Shown here one piece after another: positions 1 through 7,655 of a DNA stretch of 13,401 nucleotides. The notes under the pieces are model-generated. The model searched no databases. It worked only from the letters and a program-made list of their open reading frames with translations, and had not been told where the DNA came from. The stretch is from Pedosphaera sp. (lineage in GTDB: Bacteria > Verrucomicrobiota > Verrucomicrobiia > Limisphaerales > Pedosphaeraceae): NCBI GenBank assembly GCA_028293465.1, contig JAQGOT010000256.1, forward strand, positions 1 to 13,401, written 5' to 3'. The first letter of the stretch is position 1, and each line of letters begins with the position of its first letter. The translations under genes were made by a program, and so were the position numbers.

Positions 1-2
1 TC

Positions 3-434
3 GTCGCGGCGGCTGTTGCGGCGGCCGCCAAACAAATTCTTCTGGCCACCTTGGGCGGGTTCAGCTATGCGCGGGCGGTTGCCAACACGGTATCCGCCGC
101 CGTCTGGGTTATCGGGGTTTTTGCCGCCTTGAATCAATTGGGAATCGCACCAGCCATCGTCAATGGATTGTTCTACGCCATGCTGGTGATTATTGTGGGC
201 TCGGCGGTGATTTCGATCGGCGTGGGCGGCATTGCGCCGATGCGGGCGCTGCTGGAGAGGGCTTTGGGGAGGGTTCAGGCAGAAGCTCCTAACATCAAGG
301 CCGCGGCGGCCACCGCCAGCGAACGGACGCGGGAACCGGGGCAAACTTGGCAGCCGATGGCCGCGCAGCAGCCCCAACCGGAGGAACACGAGCGGGAATT
401 GCCGGAGACACCTCGCTTTCCGACGCAGCCCTGA
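3..434 (+). CDS. TM_helix-domain membrane protein, mechanosensitive-channel related (5' partial)
   Basis: The frame is open from the left edge of the window to TGA at 432-434, so the N-terminal part is missing. The TTG at 51 is internal rather than a start, because the protein reads through it with no ribosome binding site. The visible 143 residues hold two hydrophobic helices (around ANTVSAAVWVIGVFAALNQL and GLFYAMLVIIVGSAVISIGV) joined by a short loop beginning LGIAPAIV, then MRALLERALGRVQ and a hydrophilic Pro/Gln/Glu-rich tail. The pattern of a helix ending ALNQLGI, a short loop, a Gly-rich helix and then an ALLER-type sequence matches the conserved TM helix repeat (PF05552), which occurs in small mechanosensitive-channel-related proteins. 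I infer an inner-membrane protein with a cytoplasmic tail. Whether a full MscS core exists cannot be seen; nothing resembling the MscS beta domain follows, so this is probably a TM_helix-only protein. The family call is fairly confident, the function is not. Confidence 0.7.
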   Translation, partial: VAAAVAAAAKQILLATLGGFSYARAVANTVSAAVWVIGVFAALNQLGIAPAIVNGLFYAMLVIIVGSAVISIGVGGIAPMRALLERALGRVQAEAPNIKAAAATASERTREPGQTWQPMAAQQPQPEEHERELPETPRFPTQP

Positions 435-540
435 GCCGGACGGCACCTTGGCGAGCTTCCTTTGGAGGTGCTTGGAACAGCAAGAGATAATGATCGCGCG
501 GAGCTTCGCTTCGCATTCACCAGCGGCAAACCCCAGGAAC

Positions 541-549
541 AAGGAAAGG
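541..549 (+). promoter_or_regulatory. Ribosome binding site of the ferritin-like gene
   Basis: A purine-rich AAGGAAAGG stretch lies three bases before the ATG at 553. It decides the start: the reading frame is open back to 232, but the upstream part overlaps the previous gene and does not look like protein, whereas ATG 553 is followed at once by a credible ferritin-like sequence. Confidence 0.7.
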
Positions 550-552
550 TTT

Positions 553-1116
553 ATGACAAAGGCAGACATCACCGACGAGTTGAGCATCACGCGCGAACAG
601 ATGGCTCAGTTACTCAACGAGGACCTGGCGCGTGAATACCAGGCGATCATCGCTTACACCGTTTACAGTCAGGTGCTGAAAGGAGCGGAGTACACGGACA
701 TTGCGCGCGAGCTGGAAAAGCACGCCTCGGAGGAACTGAGCCACGCGCTGAAAATCTCCAAGCAAATTGACTATCTGGGGGCCGTGCCGGGGGTGGTGCC
801 CAAACCGGTCAAGACTTCGGATGATCCGCGGGAATTATTGCGCATGGACCTGGAGAATGAGCGGGAGACGGTGGCACAATATCGTCAGCGTATCCGGCAG
901 GCGGAGGCGTTGGGTGAGTTTGCCTTAAGCGAGACCCTGCGTGAAATCATCGTGCAAGAACAGGAACATGAAATTGACCTTGCCGACGCCCTGGGGATCA
1001 ATGTGCCAGTCCCCAAGGAAGCTTCAGACAGAATGTTCGCAGACTTCAAAGGAGGGCGAACCCAACCTGCCCCGCGCGCCCGGGGACCCGGCCAGAAGAT
1101 TTCTGAATCAGCGTGA
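553..1116 (+). CDS. Ferritin-like di-iron protein (bacterioferritin type)
   Basis: This 187-residue protein is a four-helix-bundle ferritin-like protein. The six di-iron ligands expected of a bacterioferritin can be placed: Glu28 (with Tyr35 seven residues later), Glu61 and His64 in EELSH, Glu103 in DLENE, and Glu136 and His139 in EQEHE. Their spacing follows the bacterioferritin pattern. The family oxidises Fe(II) and stores or detoxifies iron in the cytoplasm, usually as a 24-mer. I do not see an obvious haem-ligand Met at the usual position, so a non-haem ferritin is possible. After the fourth helix there is a 25-30 residue tail rich in Gly, Pro and Arg (about 160-187) that a classical bacterioferritin of about 158 residues lacks. 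The start at 553 is supported by a good ribosome binding site. The gene converges on the lipoprotein gene on the other strand, and the two stop ends overlap by 9 bases. Confidence 0.88.
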   Translation: MTKADITDELSITREQMAQLLNEDLAREYQAIIAYTVYSQVLKGAEYTDIARELEKHASEELSHALKISKQIDYLGAVPGVVPKPVKTSDDPRELLRMDLENERETVAQYRQRIRQAEALGEFALSETLREIIVQEQEHEIDLADALGINVPVPKEASDRMFADFKGGRTQPAPRARGPGQKISESA

Positions 1117-1434
1117 CGGATAGGCTGGAACGGTAGTCTGGTGGGTTCGCTTCCAGTCCCGTTGCAGACGAGCACAGTCGTTGCACACATAAATGACCAA
1201 ACGGTGTCGTTGGTCAGGCGGGTAATCCGGATAACAATGCGGGAACAGTCGCGTGCCCGTTTCGACATAGTCACGGTCAAGCTGAGTACTGCCGTGCGGG
1301 CCCGGCACTTCCACGGTGTTCATGAGCGTGTGGTGAACCTCACAGATTTCCGAGGGTCCACGCGCATCACGGAGGGAAGTACACCCGGTGACCAGTCCAA
1401 CCGCGAGGGCCGCCAACGCAAGAATTTTACGCAT
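1108..1434 (-). CDS. Small cysteine-rich lipoprotein of unknown function
   Basis: A 108-residue protein with a clear lipoprotein signal: MRK, a hydrophobic stretch at residues 4-15, and the lipobox VTGC with the modified cysteine at position 18. The frame is open upstream to 1515, but the start giving MRKILALAALAVG is the only one that makes a proper signal peptide. The mature part carries Cys31 followed by His34 and His35 (CEVHH), Cys67 after FPH, and a C-terminal VCNDC (Cys84, Cys87) followed by LQRDW. This spaced Cys/His set suggests metal binding or disulfides in the periplasm; that is inference. I recall similar small proteins with a CxxHH start and a C-terminal YVCxxC motif in other bacteria, but know no assigned function. 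It is divergent from the DUF1501 gene (183-base gap, room for two promoters) and convergent with the ferritin gene, so it is probably monocistronic. Confidence 0.75.
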   Translation of the reverse strand: MRKILALAALAVGLVTGCTSLRDARGPSEICEVHHTLMNTVEVPGPHGSTQLDRDYVETGTRLFPHCYPDYPPDQRHRLVIYVCNDCARLQRDWKRTHQTTVPAYPSR

Positions 1435-1617
1435 AATTTTTTGTCCATCAGGCCAAGCGACGCTTTTGCCTGTCGGGATACTATGCCGGAGACCCTCAGC
1501 GAGGCAAGCCGTCACACAGAGCGGCGCCCGGGGAAAATAGCGTGATGAATTTGCCGGGCGGAAGCCACGTCAAAAGAGGGTTGGAACTTTGGCGGTTGGA
1601 AGGCTACTCTAACACGA

Positions 1618-3072
1618 ATGAACCATCACGCTCCTAATCCGGAGCACCTGGCGCTCACACGCCGTGATTTCCTGCGCCGTTGCGGCATGGGGATGGGTGC
1701 GCTTGGGCTGGCCGGCCTTTTCGGGAACGTCGGCTTAATTAATCAGGCACAAGCGTCGGAGAGTTACGCTTCCCCGCTGGCCCCGCGGCAACCGCAGTTT
1801 CCCGCCAAGGCCAAGCGGGTGATCCACATTTTCGCGAACGGCGGCCCTTCGCATGTCGATACGTTCGACCCCAAACCGGCGCTCAGCAAATACGCCGGCA
1901 AGGCGTTGCCAATGGAGGTCCTTCCCACTGAGCGCAAAACGGGTGCGGGCTTTGCATCGCCCTACAAGTTTCAGAAGTATGGCCAGAGTGGGATCGAGGT
2001 GAGTGAGATCTTTCCGCATGTGGCCGAGAACATCGATGACATCTGTGTGATCCGGTCGATGACGGCGGACGTGCCAAATCACGAACCCTCGCTGCTGTTG
2101 ATGAACTGCGGCGATGCGCGCCAGATTCGGCCCAGCATGGGGTCCTGGGTCACCTACGGGCTGGGATCGGATAACCAGAATTTGCCAGGATTTATTGCGA
2201 TGTGCCCGGGCGGCTACCCGATCCAGGAGTCGCAGAACTGGCAATCGGGTTTCTTGCCGGGCGTGTATCAGGGGACGTACATCAATTCCGAAAAGACCAA
2301 GATTGAGGAGTTGATTGAGAACATCCGAAACAACTACACATCCCTGCCCGAACAACGCCAGCAATTGGACCTATTGCAGAGTCTCAACGAACGACACCGG
2401 CAGAAGCGCAAGGAGGATGCGCAAATCGAAGCCCGCATTCAATCGTTTGAACTGGCGTATCGCATGCAGATGGACGCCAGTGATGCCTTTGATATCAGCC
2501 TGGAACCGGAGCACATTCGTGAGATGTATGGCGAGGGGACACAGGCGCGGCAGTTGCTGATCGCGCGGCGGTTGCTGGAGCGCGGCGTCCGGTTCGTGCA
2601 AGTCTGGCATGGGGCCGGCCAACCCTGGGACAACCATGACGACATCGAGGTGAACCACCGCAAGCTCGCCAAGGAGTGCGACCAGGGGATTGGGGCTTTA
2701 CTGAAGGATTTGAAGCAACGGGGCATGTTGGAGGACACGCTGGTGGTCTGGGGTGGCGAGTTCGGGCGAACTCCCACAGTGGAATTGCCACAACCCGGTT
2801 CCAATGCGGGCAAAATCAACGGGCGCGATCATAACCACCATGGGTTCAGCATGTGGCTGGCGGGAGGCGGGGTGCGGGGCGGCTACGTGCATGGCGCAAC
2901 CGACGACTACGGTTTCGCAGCCGTGGAGAACAAAGTGCATGTTCACGATTTGCACGCCACGATCCTGCAGTTGCTCGGCTTCGACCACGAGAAGCTGACC
3001 TTCCGACATTCCGGCCGCGACTTCCGCCTTACCGACGTCCACGGGCGGGTGGTGAGAGAAATAATCGCCTGA
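1618..3072 (+). CDS. DUF1501 family protein, Tat-exported
   Basis: A 484-residue protein with a twin-arginine signal (TRRDFL at 14-19 followed by a Gly/Ala/Leu-rich hydrophobic stretch to about residue 40 and AQAS as a likely cleavage region). The rest matches the DUF1501 family (PF07394), which has an alkaline-phosphatase/sulfatase-like fold. Likely metal-site regions are GGPSHVDTFD (His79, Asp81, Asp84), WGGEFGRTP and GRDHNHHG (402-409), followed near the C-terminus by DLHATILQLLGFDHE and HSGRDFRLTDVHG. The length is typical. In Planctomycetes and Verrucomicrobiota these genes commonly follow a DUF1549/DUF1553 cytochrome-like gene; here none is present, the upstream gene being a divergent lipoprotein. 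The ATG at 1618 gives a complete Tat signal. Substrate is unknown. It acts outside the cytoplasm and is exported folded, which would fit a metal-loaded hydrolase. The family call is firm, the activity unproven. Confidence 0.92.
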   Translation: MNHHAPNPEHLALTRRDFLRRCGMGMGALGLAGLFGNVGLINQAQASESYASPLAPRQPQFPAKAKRVIHIFANGGPSHVDTFDPKPALSKYAGKALPMEVLPTERKTGAGFASPYKFQKYGQSGIEVSEIFPHVAENIDDICVIRSMTADVPNHEPSLLLMNCGDARQIRPSMGSWVTYGLGSDNQNLPGFIAMCPGGYPIQESQNWQSGFLPGVYQGTYINSEKTKIEELIENIRNNYTSLPEQRQQLDLLQSLNERHRQKRKEDAQIEARIQSFELAYRMQMDASDAFDISLEPEHIREMYGEGTQARQLLIARRLLERGVRFVQVWHGAGQPWDNHDDIEVNHRKLAKECDQGIGALLKDLKQRGMLEDTLVVWGGEFGRTPTVELPQPGSNAGKINGRDHNHHGFSMWLAGGGVRGGYVHGATDDYGFAAVENKVHVHDLHATILQLLGFDHEKLTFRHSGRDFRLTDVHGRVVREIIA

Positions 3073-3187
3073 TCGAACCGCCCCGGCGGGACGGCGCAGA
3101 AGGAAGCCAGTTTGGTGTTGGGGCGAGATTTTCCAGCAAAACTTCTTGGAAGAATTTCTTTTGAGTAGGTATGATCCCGTCAACATT

Positions 3188-4066
3188 ATGAAAAACTTGC
3201 TGCGTTTACTGCCGCTCTTTATCTTCACATCAATGGCCCAAGCGCAACCGACGAACGCCCTGCCCCTCTGGCCGGACGGCGCGCCCGGCGCGCTCGGCAC
3301 GGCGGGCAAGGATATTCCCACGCTCACGCCGTTTTTCGCCGACCCGGCGAAAGCGACCGGCGCGGCGATGGTGATTTGTCCCGGCGGAGGTTATCGAGGC
3401 TTGGCAGCGCACGAGGGAAAGAACTATGCACTCTGGCTTAATGAGCAGGGGGTGACCGCATTCGTGCTGAAATATCGGCTGGGTTCGGCTGGCTACCATC
3501 ATCCGATCATGTTGCAGGACGCAGCCCGAGCCATGAGAACGGTGCGGGCCAATGCCACGGAATGGAAACTCGATCCCAAGCGCATCGGCATCATGGGTTC
3601 TTCCGCCGGCGGCCACCTGGCTGCCACGTTGGTGACACATTTTGATGCGGGCACGCCGGATGCGGCTGATCCAATCGAGCGACAAAGCTCGCGTCCTGAC
3701 CTGGGGATTCTCTGCTATCCGGTCATCACCATGGGCGAGAAAACGCACATCGGCTCGAAAACGAATTTGCTCGGTGGAAATCCCTCCCCGGAACTGGTGA
3801 AGCTGCTTTCGAATGAGCTGCAAGTGACCAAGGATACCCCGCCGTGCTTCGTGTTTCACACTGCCGCCGACAAGGTCGTGCCGGTGGAGAACAGCCAGGA
3901 ATTCGCTGCGGCGCTCCAGCGGGCGGGTGTGCCATTTGATCTTCACATCTATAAGAATGGCGCGCATGGCATGGGTTTGGGCAGCCGAGATTACGACCCT
4001 GCCCAATTCCACCCGTGGACGAAGGATTGCAGTTTTTGGCTGAAGGAACAGGGGTTCTTGAACTGA
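3188..4066 (+). CDS. Secreted alpha/beta hydrolase, carbohydrate-esterase-like
   Basis: A 292-residue protein with a signal peptide (MKNLLRLLPLFIFTSMAQA, likely cleaved after AQA at 17-19) and an alpha/beta hydrolase domain. An oxyanion-type motif, CPGGGYRGLAAHEG (64-77), is followed by the nucleophile elbow GSSAG (137-141, Ser139), Asp228 in HTAADKVVP and His260 in NGAHGMG, so the catalytic triad is complete. The opening LPLWPDGAPGALG and the overall pattern match the acetyl-esterase/BD-FAE-like hydrolases that often remove acetyl or feruloyl groups from plant polysaccharides; the substrate here is inferred, not shown. The frame is open upstream to 3146, but only the ATG at 3188 yields a proper signal peptide. 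It lies 115 bases after the DUF1501 gene on the same strand, so co-transcription is possible but not evident. It acts in the periplasm or outside the cell. No carbohydrate-binding domain is present. Confidence 0.88.
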   Translation: MKNLLRLLPLFIFTSMAQAQPTNALPLWPDGAPGALGTAGKDIPTLTPFFADPAKATGAAMVICPGGGYRGLAAHEGKNYALWLNEQGVTAFVLKYRLGSAGYHHPIMLQDAARAMRTVRANATEWKLDPKRIGIMGSSAGGHLAATLVTHFDAGTPDAADPIERQSSRPDLGILCYPVITMGEKTHIGSKTNLLGGNPSPELVKLLSNELQVTKDTPPCFVFHTAADKVVPVENSQEFAAALQRAGVPFDLHIYKNGAHGMGLGSRDYDPAQFHPWTKDCSFWLKEQGFLN

Positions 4067-4170
4067 CCGGCGTCAGGTTGGCTCACGCCTTATAAACCGG
4101 GTGTGAAAATGTAATTGCTACTACAGCCATTCTGGCGAAAGGTGTGGTGGAACTTAATTACAGAACCATT

Positions 4171-4773
4171 ATGCCAATTATAGCCATTGTCTTCGGTGCG
4201 ATTTTTCTGCTGGCGTTGTTCGCCGTATTTTTCGTCATCGGCGGTTACAACAAACTGGTCACGCTGCGCAACCGGTTCAAAAATGCCTTTGCGCAAATCG
4301 ACGTTCAACTCAAGCGCCGGTATGATTTGATCCCCAACCTCGTTGAAACAGCCAAGGGATATCTCAAGCATGAACGGGGAACCTTGGAAGCCGTCATCGC
4401 CGCGCGCAACGCGGCTTCTTCCGCGAACAATAACGCCGCCCAAAATCCGGGCGATCCGACCGCAATGAAGGCGCTGGCCGGAGCGGAAGGCGCGCTGACG
4501 GGAACCTTGGGCCGCTTGTTCGCCCTGGCTGAAGCTTACCCCGATTTGAAAGCCAACCAGGAGATGCTGCGGTTGATGGAGGAATTGACGTCCACCGAGA
4601 ATAAAGTCGCGTTCGCACGGCAGGCTTACAACGACTCGGTGATGGTATACAACACGCAACGGGAAGTATTCCCAACGAATCTGATCGCCAACAGCTTCAA
4701 CTTTGCTGCCGCCGAATTGTTCGTGGTCGAGAAGGCGGAAGAAAAAGAATTGCCGAAGGTTTCGTTTTCTTGA
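4171..4773 (+). CDS. lemA: LemA family membrane protein
   Basis: A 200-residue protein with one N-terminal membrane helix (about 3-25) followed directly by the LemA signature: GGYNKLVTLRNRF, then AQIDVQLKRRYDLIPNLV, ETAKGYLKHE, and a long helical domain with NQEMLRLMEEL and the C-terminal NSFNFAAAELF. LemA proteins are membrane-anchored helical bundles of poorly known biochemical role; in many bacteria the gene is next to an M48 peptidase gene, as here (66 bases before it). The start is uncertain. ATG 4171 gives the usual short N-terminus before the membrane helix, but two GTG codons at 4144 and 4147 in frame would add up to nine residues and lie just after a GAAAGG stretch. I prefer 4171 by comparison with the family's length. 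The family call is certain. Confidence 0.93.
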   Translation: MPIIAIVFGAIFLLALFAVFFVIGGYNKLVTLRNRFKNAFAQIDVQLKRRYDLIPNLVETAKGYLKHERGTLEAVIAARNAASSANNNAAQNPGDPTAMKALAGAEGALTGTLGRLFALAEAYPDLKANQEMLRLMEELTSTENKVAFARQAYNDSVMVYNTQREVFPTNLIANSFNFAAAELFVVEKAEEKELPKVSFS

Positions 4774-4839
4774 GCAGCGCGCGGGTGCTGATCCTCGGAC
4801 GCGTTGCGTTCGGAATTGGCGCCCCGTCCTCCACCATCA

Positions 4840-6777
4840 ATGGATTTCTTTGAACGTCAGGACACCGCTCGGCGACACACGAAGCTGCTCGTGGTGTATT
4901 TCATTCTGGCGGTGATTGGCATTATCGCAGCGGTGTATCTGGCTGTCGCCTTGATTTTTGCCGGCAACGGGCTCAAACATCATTCGGCGGCGCTGCCGGA
5001 TTTGCTCTGGAATCCCAAATTGCTGCTCGGGGTCGCGGCGGGCACAGTGGCCCTCATTTTTTGCGGCAGCAGTTATAAGACCCTGCAACTCTCCAGCGGC
5101 GGCAGTGCGGTCGCGGAAATGCTGGGTGGGCGGCCGGTGGACGCGAACACCGCCGATCCGGACGAACGCAAGCTGTTGAACGTGGTGGAGGAAATGGCCA
5201 TCGCCTCCGGCACGCCGGTGCCTCAAGTCTATGTCTTGCCCGAGGAGTCCGGTATCAATGCTTTTGCCGCAGGGCACACGACCAGCGACATGGCTGTCTG
5301 CGTCACGGGCGGCGCGATCAGGTCGTTGACGCGGGACGAATTGCAGGGCGTCATCGCCCACGAATTCAGCCACATCCTGAACGGGGATATGCGGCTCAAT
5401 CTGCGGTTGATGGGCCTGGTGTTCGGGATTTTGTGCCTCGCTATTGTCGGGCGCATTCTGCTGGAAACTCGCAGCGGGCGGAGCAAGGACCGCAACCCCC
5501 TGCCCCTCCTTGGAATCGCGCTGCTGATCATCGGCGGGATCGGGGTGTTCTTCGGAAAACTGATCAAGAGCGCCGTGAGCCGCCAAAGGGAGTTTCTCGC
5601 GGACGCTGCCGCCGTGCAATTCACGCGAAATCCGGGCGGACTGGCGAGCGCCCTGAAGAAAGTCGGCGGGTGCGGATCACGCATTGAAGATCCGAACGCG
5701 GAAAATGCCAGCCATCTGTTTTTCGCCAACGGGTTGACCGAGTCTTTCTCCGGGCTTTTTTCCACGCACCCGCCGCTGGTAGAACGAATTCGCGCGCTCG
5801 ATCCGAGTTTTGATGGGCAGTTCACGCCGGTGCGCCTTGAGCAACCCGAGACCGCGAGGGTGACCCCGCCGCCCGCGCGAGCCATACTTCCACCCCGACT
5901 TGGCGATCTACTCGGCGGAACCGTTGGAACCGCTACTGCCGCCCTAGGTGGCGCCGGGGGGGTCCCGCTCACGCGCACCCTGCCTCAAGTGGGAACCATG
6001 ACGGCGCAGCATCTCGATTATGCCGCGGATCTGCGATCTAAATTGCCGCCTGAGCTTACCAATGCGGCGCGGGATCCGATGAGTGCCGTCGCCTTAGTCT
6101 ATGCGATGCTGTTGAGCCCGGAGGCAGTGATGCGCGCCCAACAATTGGTGCTTCTGCAAAAGCAAATCGATCCTGCAATCTATCAGGAGGTCACACGTCT
6201 GGCACCCGTAACGGAGGGGTTGGAGACCCGAGCGCGGTTGCCGCTGGCCACTTTGACGCCCGGCGCTTTACGCCGGCTTTCGCCCAGCCAATACCAACAA
6301 TTCAGCGAGAACCTCAAATTTATCATTGAAAGCGATCAACAAATTGAATTGTTCGAGTATACGCTGCAGAAGATGGTGCTGCGGCAGCTTGATCCCAATT
6401 TCACGCCGCCGCGAAAGCAGGTGGTGCAATTTTACGTGCTGAAGCCGCTGATAACAGACTGCGCAGTGCTGCTCTCCGCCCTGGCGTACGCCGGACACGT
6501 TGAACGGGGTGAGATTGAAAAAGCGTTCCGGGAAGGGGCACGGCAATTGAGCCTGGGCGGGTTACCGTTGATGGACGCCGCCGCGTGTGGTTTGGACAAG
6601 GTCGATGCCGCGCTGAACCGCCTGAACCAAGGCGCACCCCAGATCAAGAAGTTGGTGCTGAGCGCCTGTGCCGCTACCGTGGCCGCAGATGGAGTCGTCC
6701 AGGAAAATGAAGCGGAATTGCTACGGGCAGTGGCGGACACGCTGGATTGCCCCATCCCGCCGTTTCTGAGCATCTAA
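4840..6777 (+). CDS. Membrane M48 zinc metallopeptidase with TerB-like C-terminal segment
   Basis: A 645-residue protein. Residues from about 15 to 45 and 60 to 85 form membrane segments, followed by the M48 domain with the zinc motif HEFSH (174-178), two more hydrophobic helices (LMGLVFGILCLAIVG and LLGIALLIIGGIGVFFG) and the third zinc ligand Glu251 in REFLAD. This is the HtpX/Ste24-like arrangement, and such enzymes cleave membrane or misfolded proteins. The substrate-region sequence HLFFANG and STHPPLVERIRAL is typical of the family. HtpX alone is about 290 residues; here another 300 follow. This extra part is helical, with a Pro-rich linker near 340-370, and ends in a segment (about 602-643: LSACAATVAADG, ENEAELLRAVADTLDCPIPP) resembling TerB-like domains. 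ATG 4840 is chosen because MDFFERQ precedes the first membrane helix; the frame runs open to 4804 only through an unlikely TTG. Forms an operon with lemA. Confidence 0.92.
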   Translation: MDFFERQDTARRHTKLLVVYFILAVIGIIAAVYLAVALIFAGNGLKHHSAALPDLLWNPKLLLGVAAGTVALIFCGSSYKTLQLSSGGSAVAEMLGGRPVDANTADPDERKLLNVVEEMAIASGTPVPQVYVLPEESGINAFAAGHTTSDMAVCVTGGAIRSLTRDELQGVIAHEFSHILNGDMRLNLRLMGLVFGILCLAIVGRILLETRSGRSKDRNPLPLLGIALLIIGGIGVFFGKLIKSAVSRQREFLADAAAVQFTRNPGGLASALKKVGGCGSRIEDPNAENASHLFFANGLTESFSGLFSTHPPLVERIRALDPSFDGQFTPVRLEQPETARVTPPPARAILPPRLGDLLGGTVGTATAALGGAGGVPLTRTLPQVGTMTAQHLDYAADLRSKLPPELTNAARDPMSAVALVYAMLLSPEAVMRAQQLVLLQKQIDPAIYQEVTRLAPVTEGLETRARLPLATLTPGALRRLSPSQYQQFSENLKFIIESDQQIELFEYTLQKMVLRQLDPNFTPPRKQVVQFYVLKPLITDCAVLLSALAYAGHVERGEIEKAFREGARQLSLGGLPLMDAAACGLDKVDAALNRLNQGAPQIKKLVLSACAATVAADGVVQENEAELLRAVADTLDCPIPPFLSI

Positions 6778-6848
6778 AGCGTCTGGGTGCAGTTGGCAAA
6801 GGTTGAGGGGGTCGCAACGGTTCGCGCCTGAGCGTGGGTAGCTGCTGG

Positions 6849-6863
6849 GAGCCGGGACGGCTC
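6849..6863. repeat. Short GC-rich palindrome (6-bp stem, 3-base loop)
   Basis: GAGCCG, then GGA, then CGGCTC: a perfect 6-bp inverted repeat with a 3-base loop in the 179-base gap between the M48 peptidase and the ABC ATPase genes. There is no T-tract after it on either strand, so it is not a classical intrinsic terminator, though it could help end or stabilise the lemA-M48 transcript. The GC-rich palindromic core suggests it might belong to a dispersed repeat family; that is inference. The rest of the gap shows nothing else I can support. Confidence 0.45.
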
Positions 6864-6956
6864 GCGGTCCTGCCGAAAGAAAGCCTTCCAATCCCGGTCG
6901 TCCGAAGGGCTTATTTGCAATCCACCACGGCTCCTATAGTATGCTCTGGCAAGATT

Positions 6957-7637
6957 ATGGCAGAAGCTAACATTGTAACCGTTCGCAAGTTGTCCAAGAT
7001 TTATCGGCAGGGCGATATCAACGTCACGGCGCTCAACCAGATTTCCTTGGATATCAAGACGGGCGAGATTCTGACGTTGATGGGGCCGTCCGGCTCGGGA
7101 AAGACAACCTTGCTGCATATCATCGCGGGCATCGACCGGCCGACGAGCGGCGAGTGCCGGGTGCAGGATATCGATGTGACGCGGTTGAATGAATCTCAAC
7201 TGGCCGATTGGCGGAATCAGAACGTGGGGTTCGTCTTCCAAACCTTCAATCTTATCCCGGTGCTGACAGCGTATGAAAACGTGGAATTGCCGTTGTTACT
7301 AACGCGCCTTGGACGGAAACAACGGCGGCATCAGGTGAACACCGCCCTGGAACTGGTCGGATTGGGCGACCGGTCGCACCACCTGCCCCGCCAGCTTTCC
7401 GGTGGCCAGGAGCAGCGCGTGGCCATTGCCCGGGCTCTGGTCACTTCGCCAAGCCTGGTAGTGGCCGACGAACCGACTGGCAATTTGGATTCCCACTCCG
7501 CGCAGGAGGTCCTTTCGATTCTACAAAGCTTAAGCCAGAGCGCCGGCAAAACGGTGATCATGGTCACCCACGATCCCAAAGCCGCAGCGTTTGGATCGCG
7601 GTCAATCCATCTCGAAAAAGGTGAACTAACCAATTGA
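6957..7637 (+). CDS. ABC transporter ATP-binding protein, MacB/LolD type
   Basis: A 226-residue ATPase, the usual size for a stand-alone LolD/MacB-type subunit. Visible motifs: Walker A GPSGSGKTT (43-51), Q-loop in FVFQTFNLIPVLTAYENV, signature LSGGQEQRVAIARAL (from 147), Walker B LVVADEPTGNLD with Asp171 and catalytic Glu172, and the H-loop His205 in VTHDPKAA. The phrase NLIPVLTAYENVELPL and the short length place it in the LolD/MacB/FtsE group, whose partners are FtsX-type permeases that move no substrate through a channel but transmit force to the periplasm. Two such permease genes and an adaptor follow on the same strand, so it is the motor of an exporter. The frame is open back to 6834 but MAEANIVTV at 6957 is the natural start, although no good ribosome binding site precedes it. 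Confidence 0.95.
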   Translation: MAEANIVTVRKLSKIYRQGDINVTALNQISLDIKTGEILTLMGPSGSGKTTLLHIIAGIDRPTSGECRVQDIDVTRLNESQLADWRNQNVGFVFQTFNLIPVLTAYENVELPLLLTRLGRKQRRHQVNTALELVGLGDRSHHLPRQLSGGQEQRVAIARALVTSPSLVVADEPTGNLDSHSAQEVLSILQSLSQSAGKTVIMVTHDPKAAAFGSRSIHLEKGELTN

Positions 7638-7655
7638 ACACGTTATGTTGATAGC

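Noticed and set aside
443..471. GCACCT/AGGTGC inverted repeat with a 17-base loop between the first two genes
   Set aside because: A 6-bp stem with a long loop is common by chance, and no T-tract follows.
1141..1545. 134-residue open frame on the plus strand opposite the lipoprotein gene
   Set aside because: It has no ribosome binding site or recognisable domain, and the opposite strand carries a clear lipoprotein signal and Cys motifs.
3230..4012. 260-residue antisense open frame opposite the alpha/beta hydrolase
   Set aside because: It is a shadow of the hydrolase gene, rich in Arg and His with no family resemblance.
4833..4849. A 17-base sequence shared with the region near 11483
   Set aside because: One copy spans the M48 start codon; the other encodes the conserved TINGF motif of EboE in a different frame. 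It has no flanking similarity, so I take it as coincidence.
6915..6945. Promoter-like pair TTGCAA and TATGCT before the ABC ATPase gene
   Set aside because: The spacing of 19 bases is long and the match is partial; it would also leave almost no leader before the ATG. Too weak to list as a promoter.
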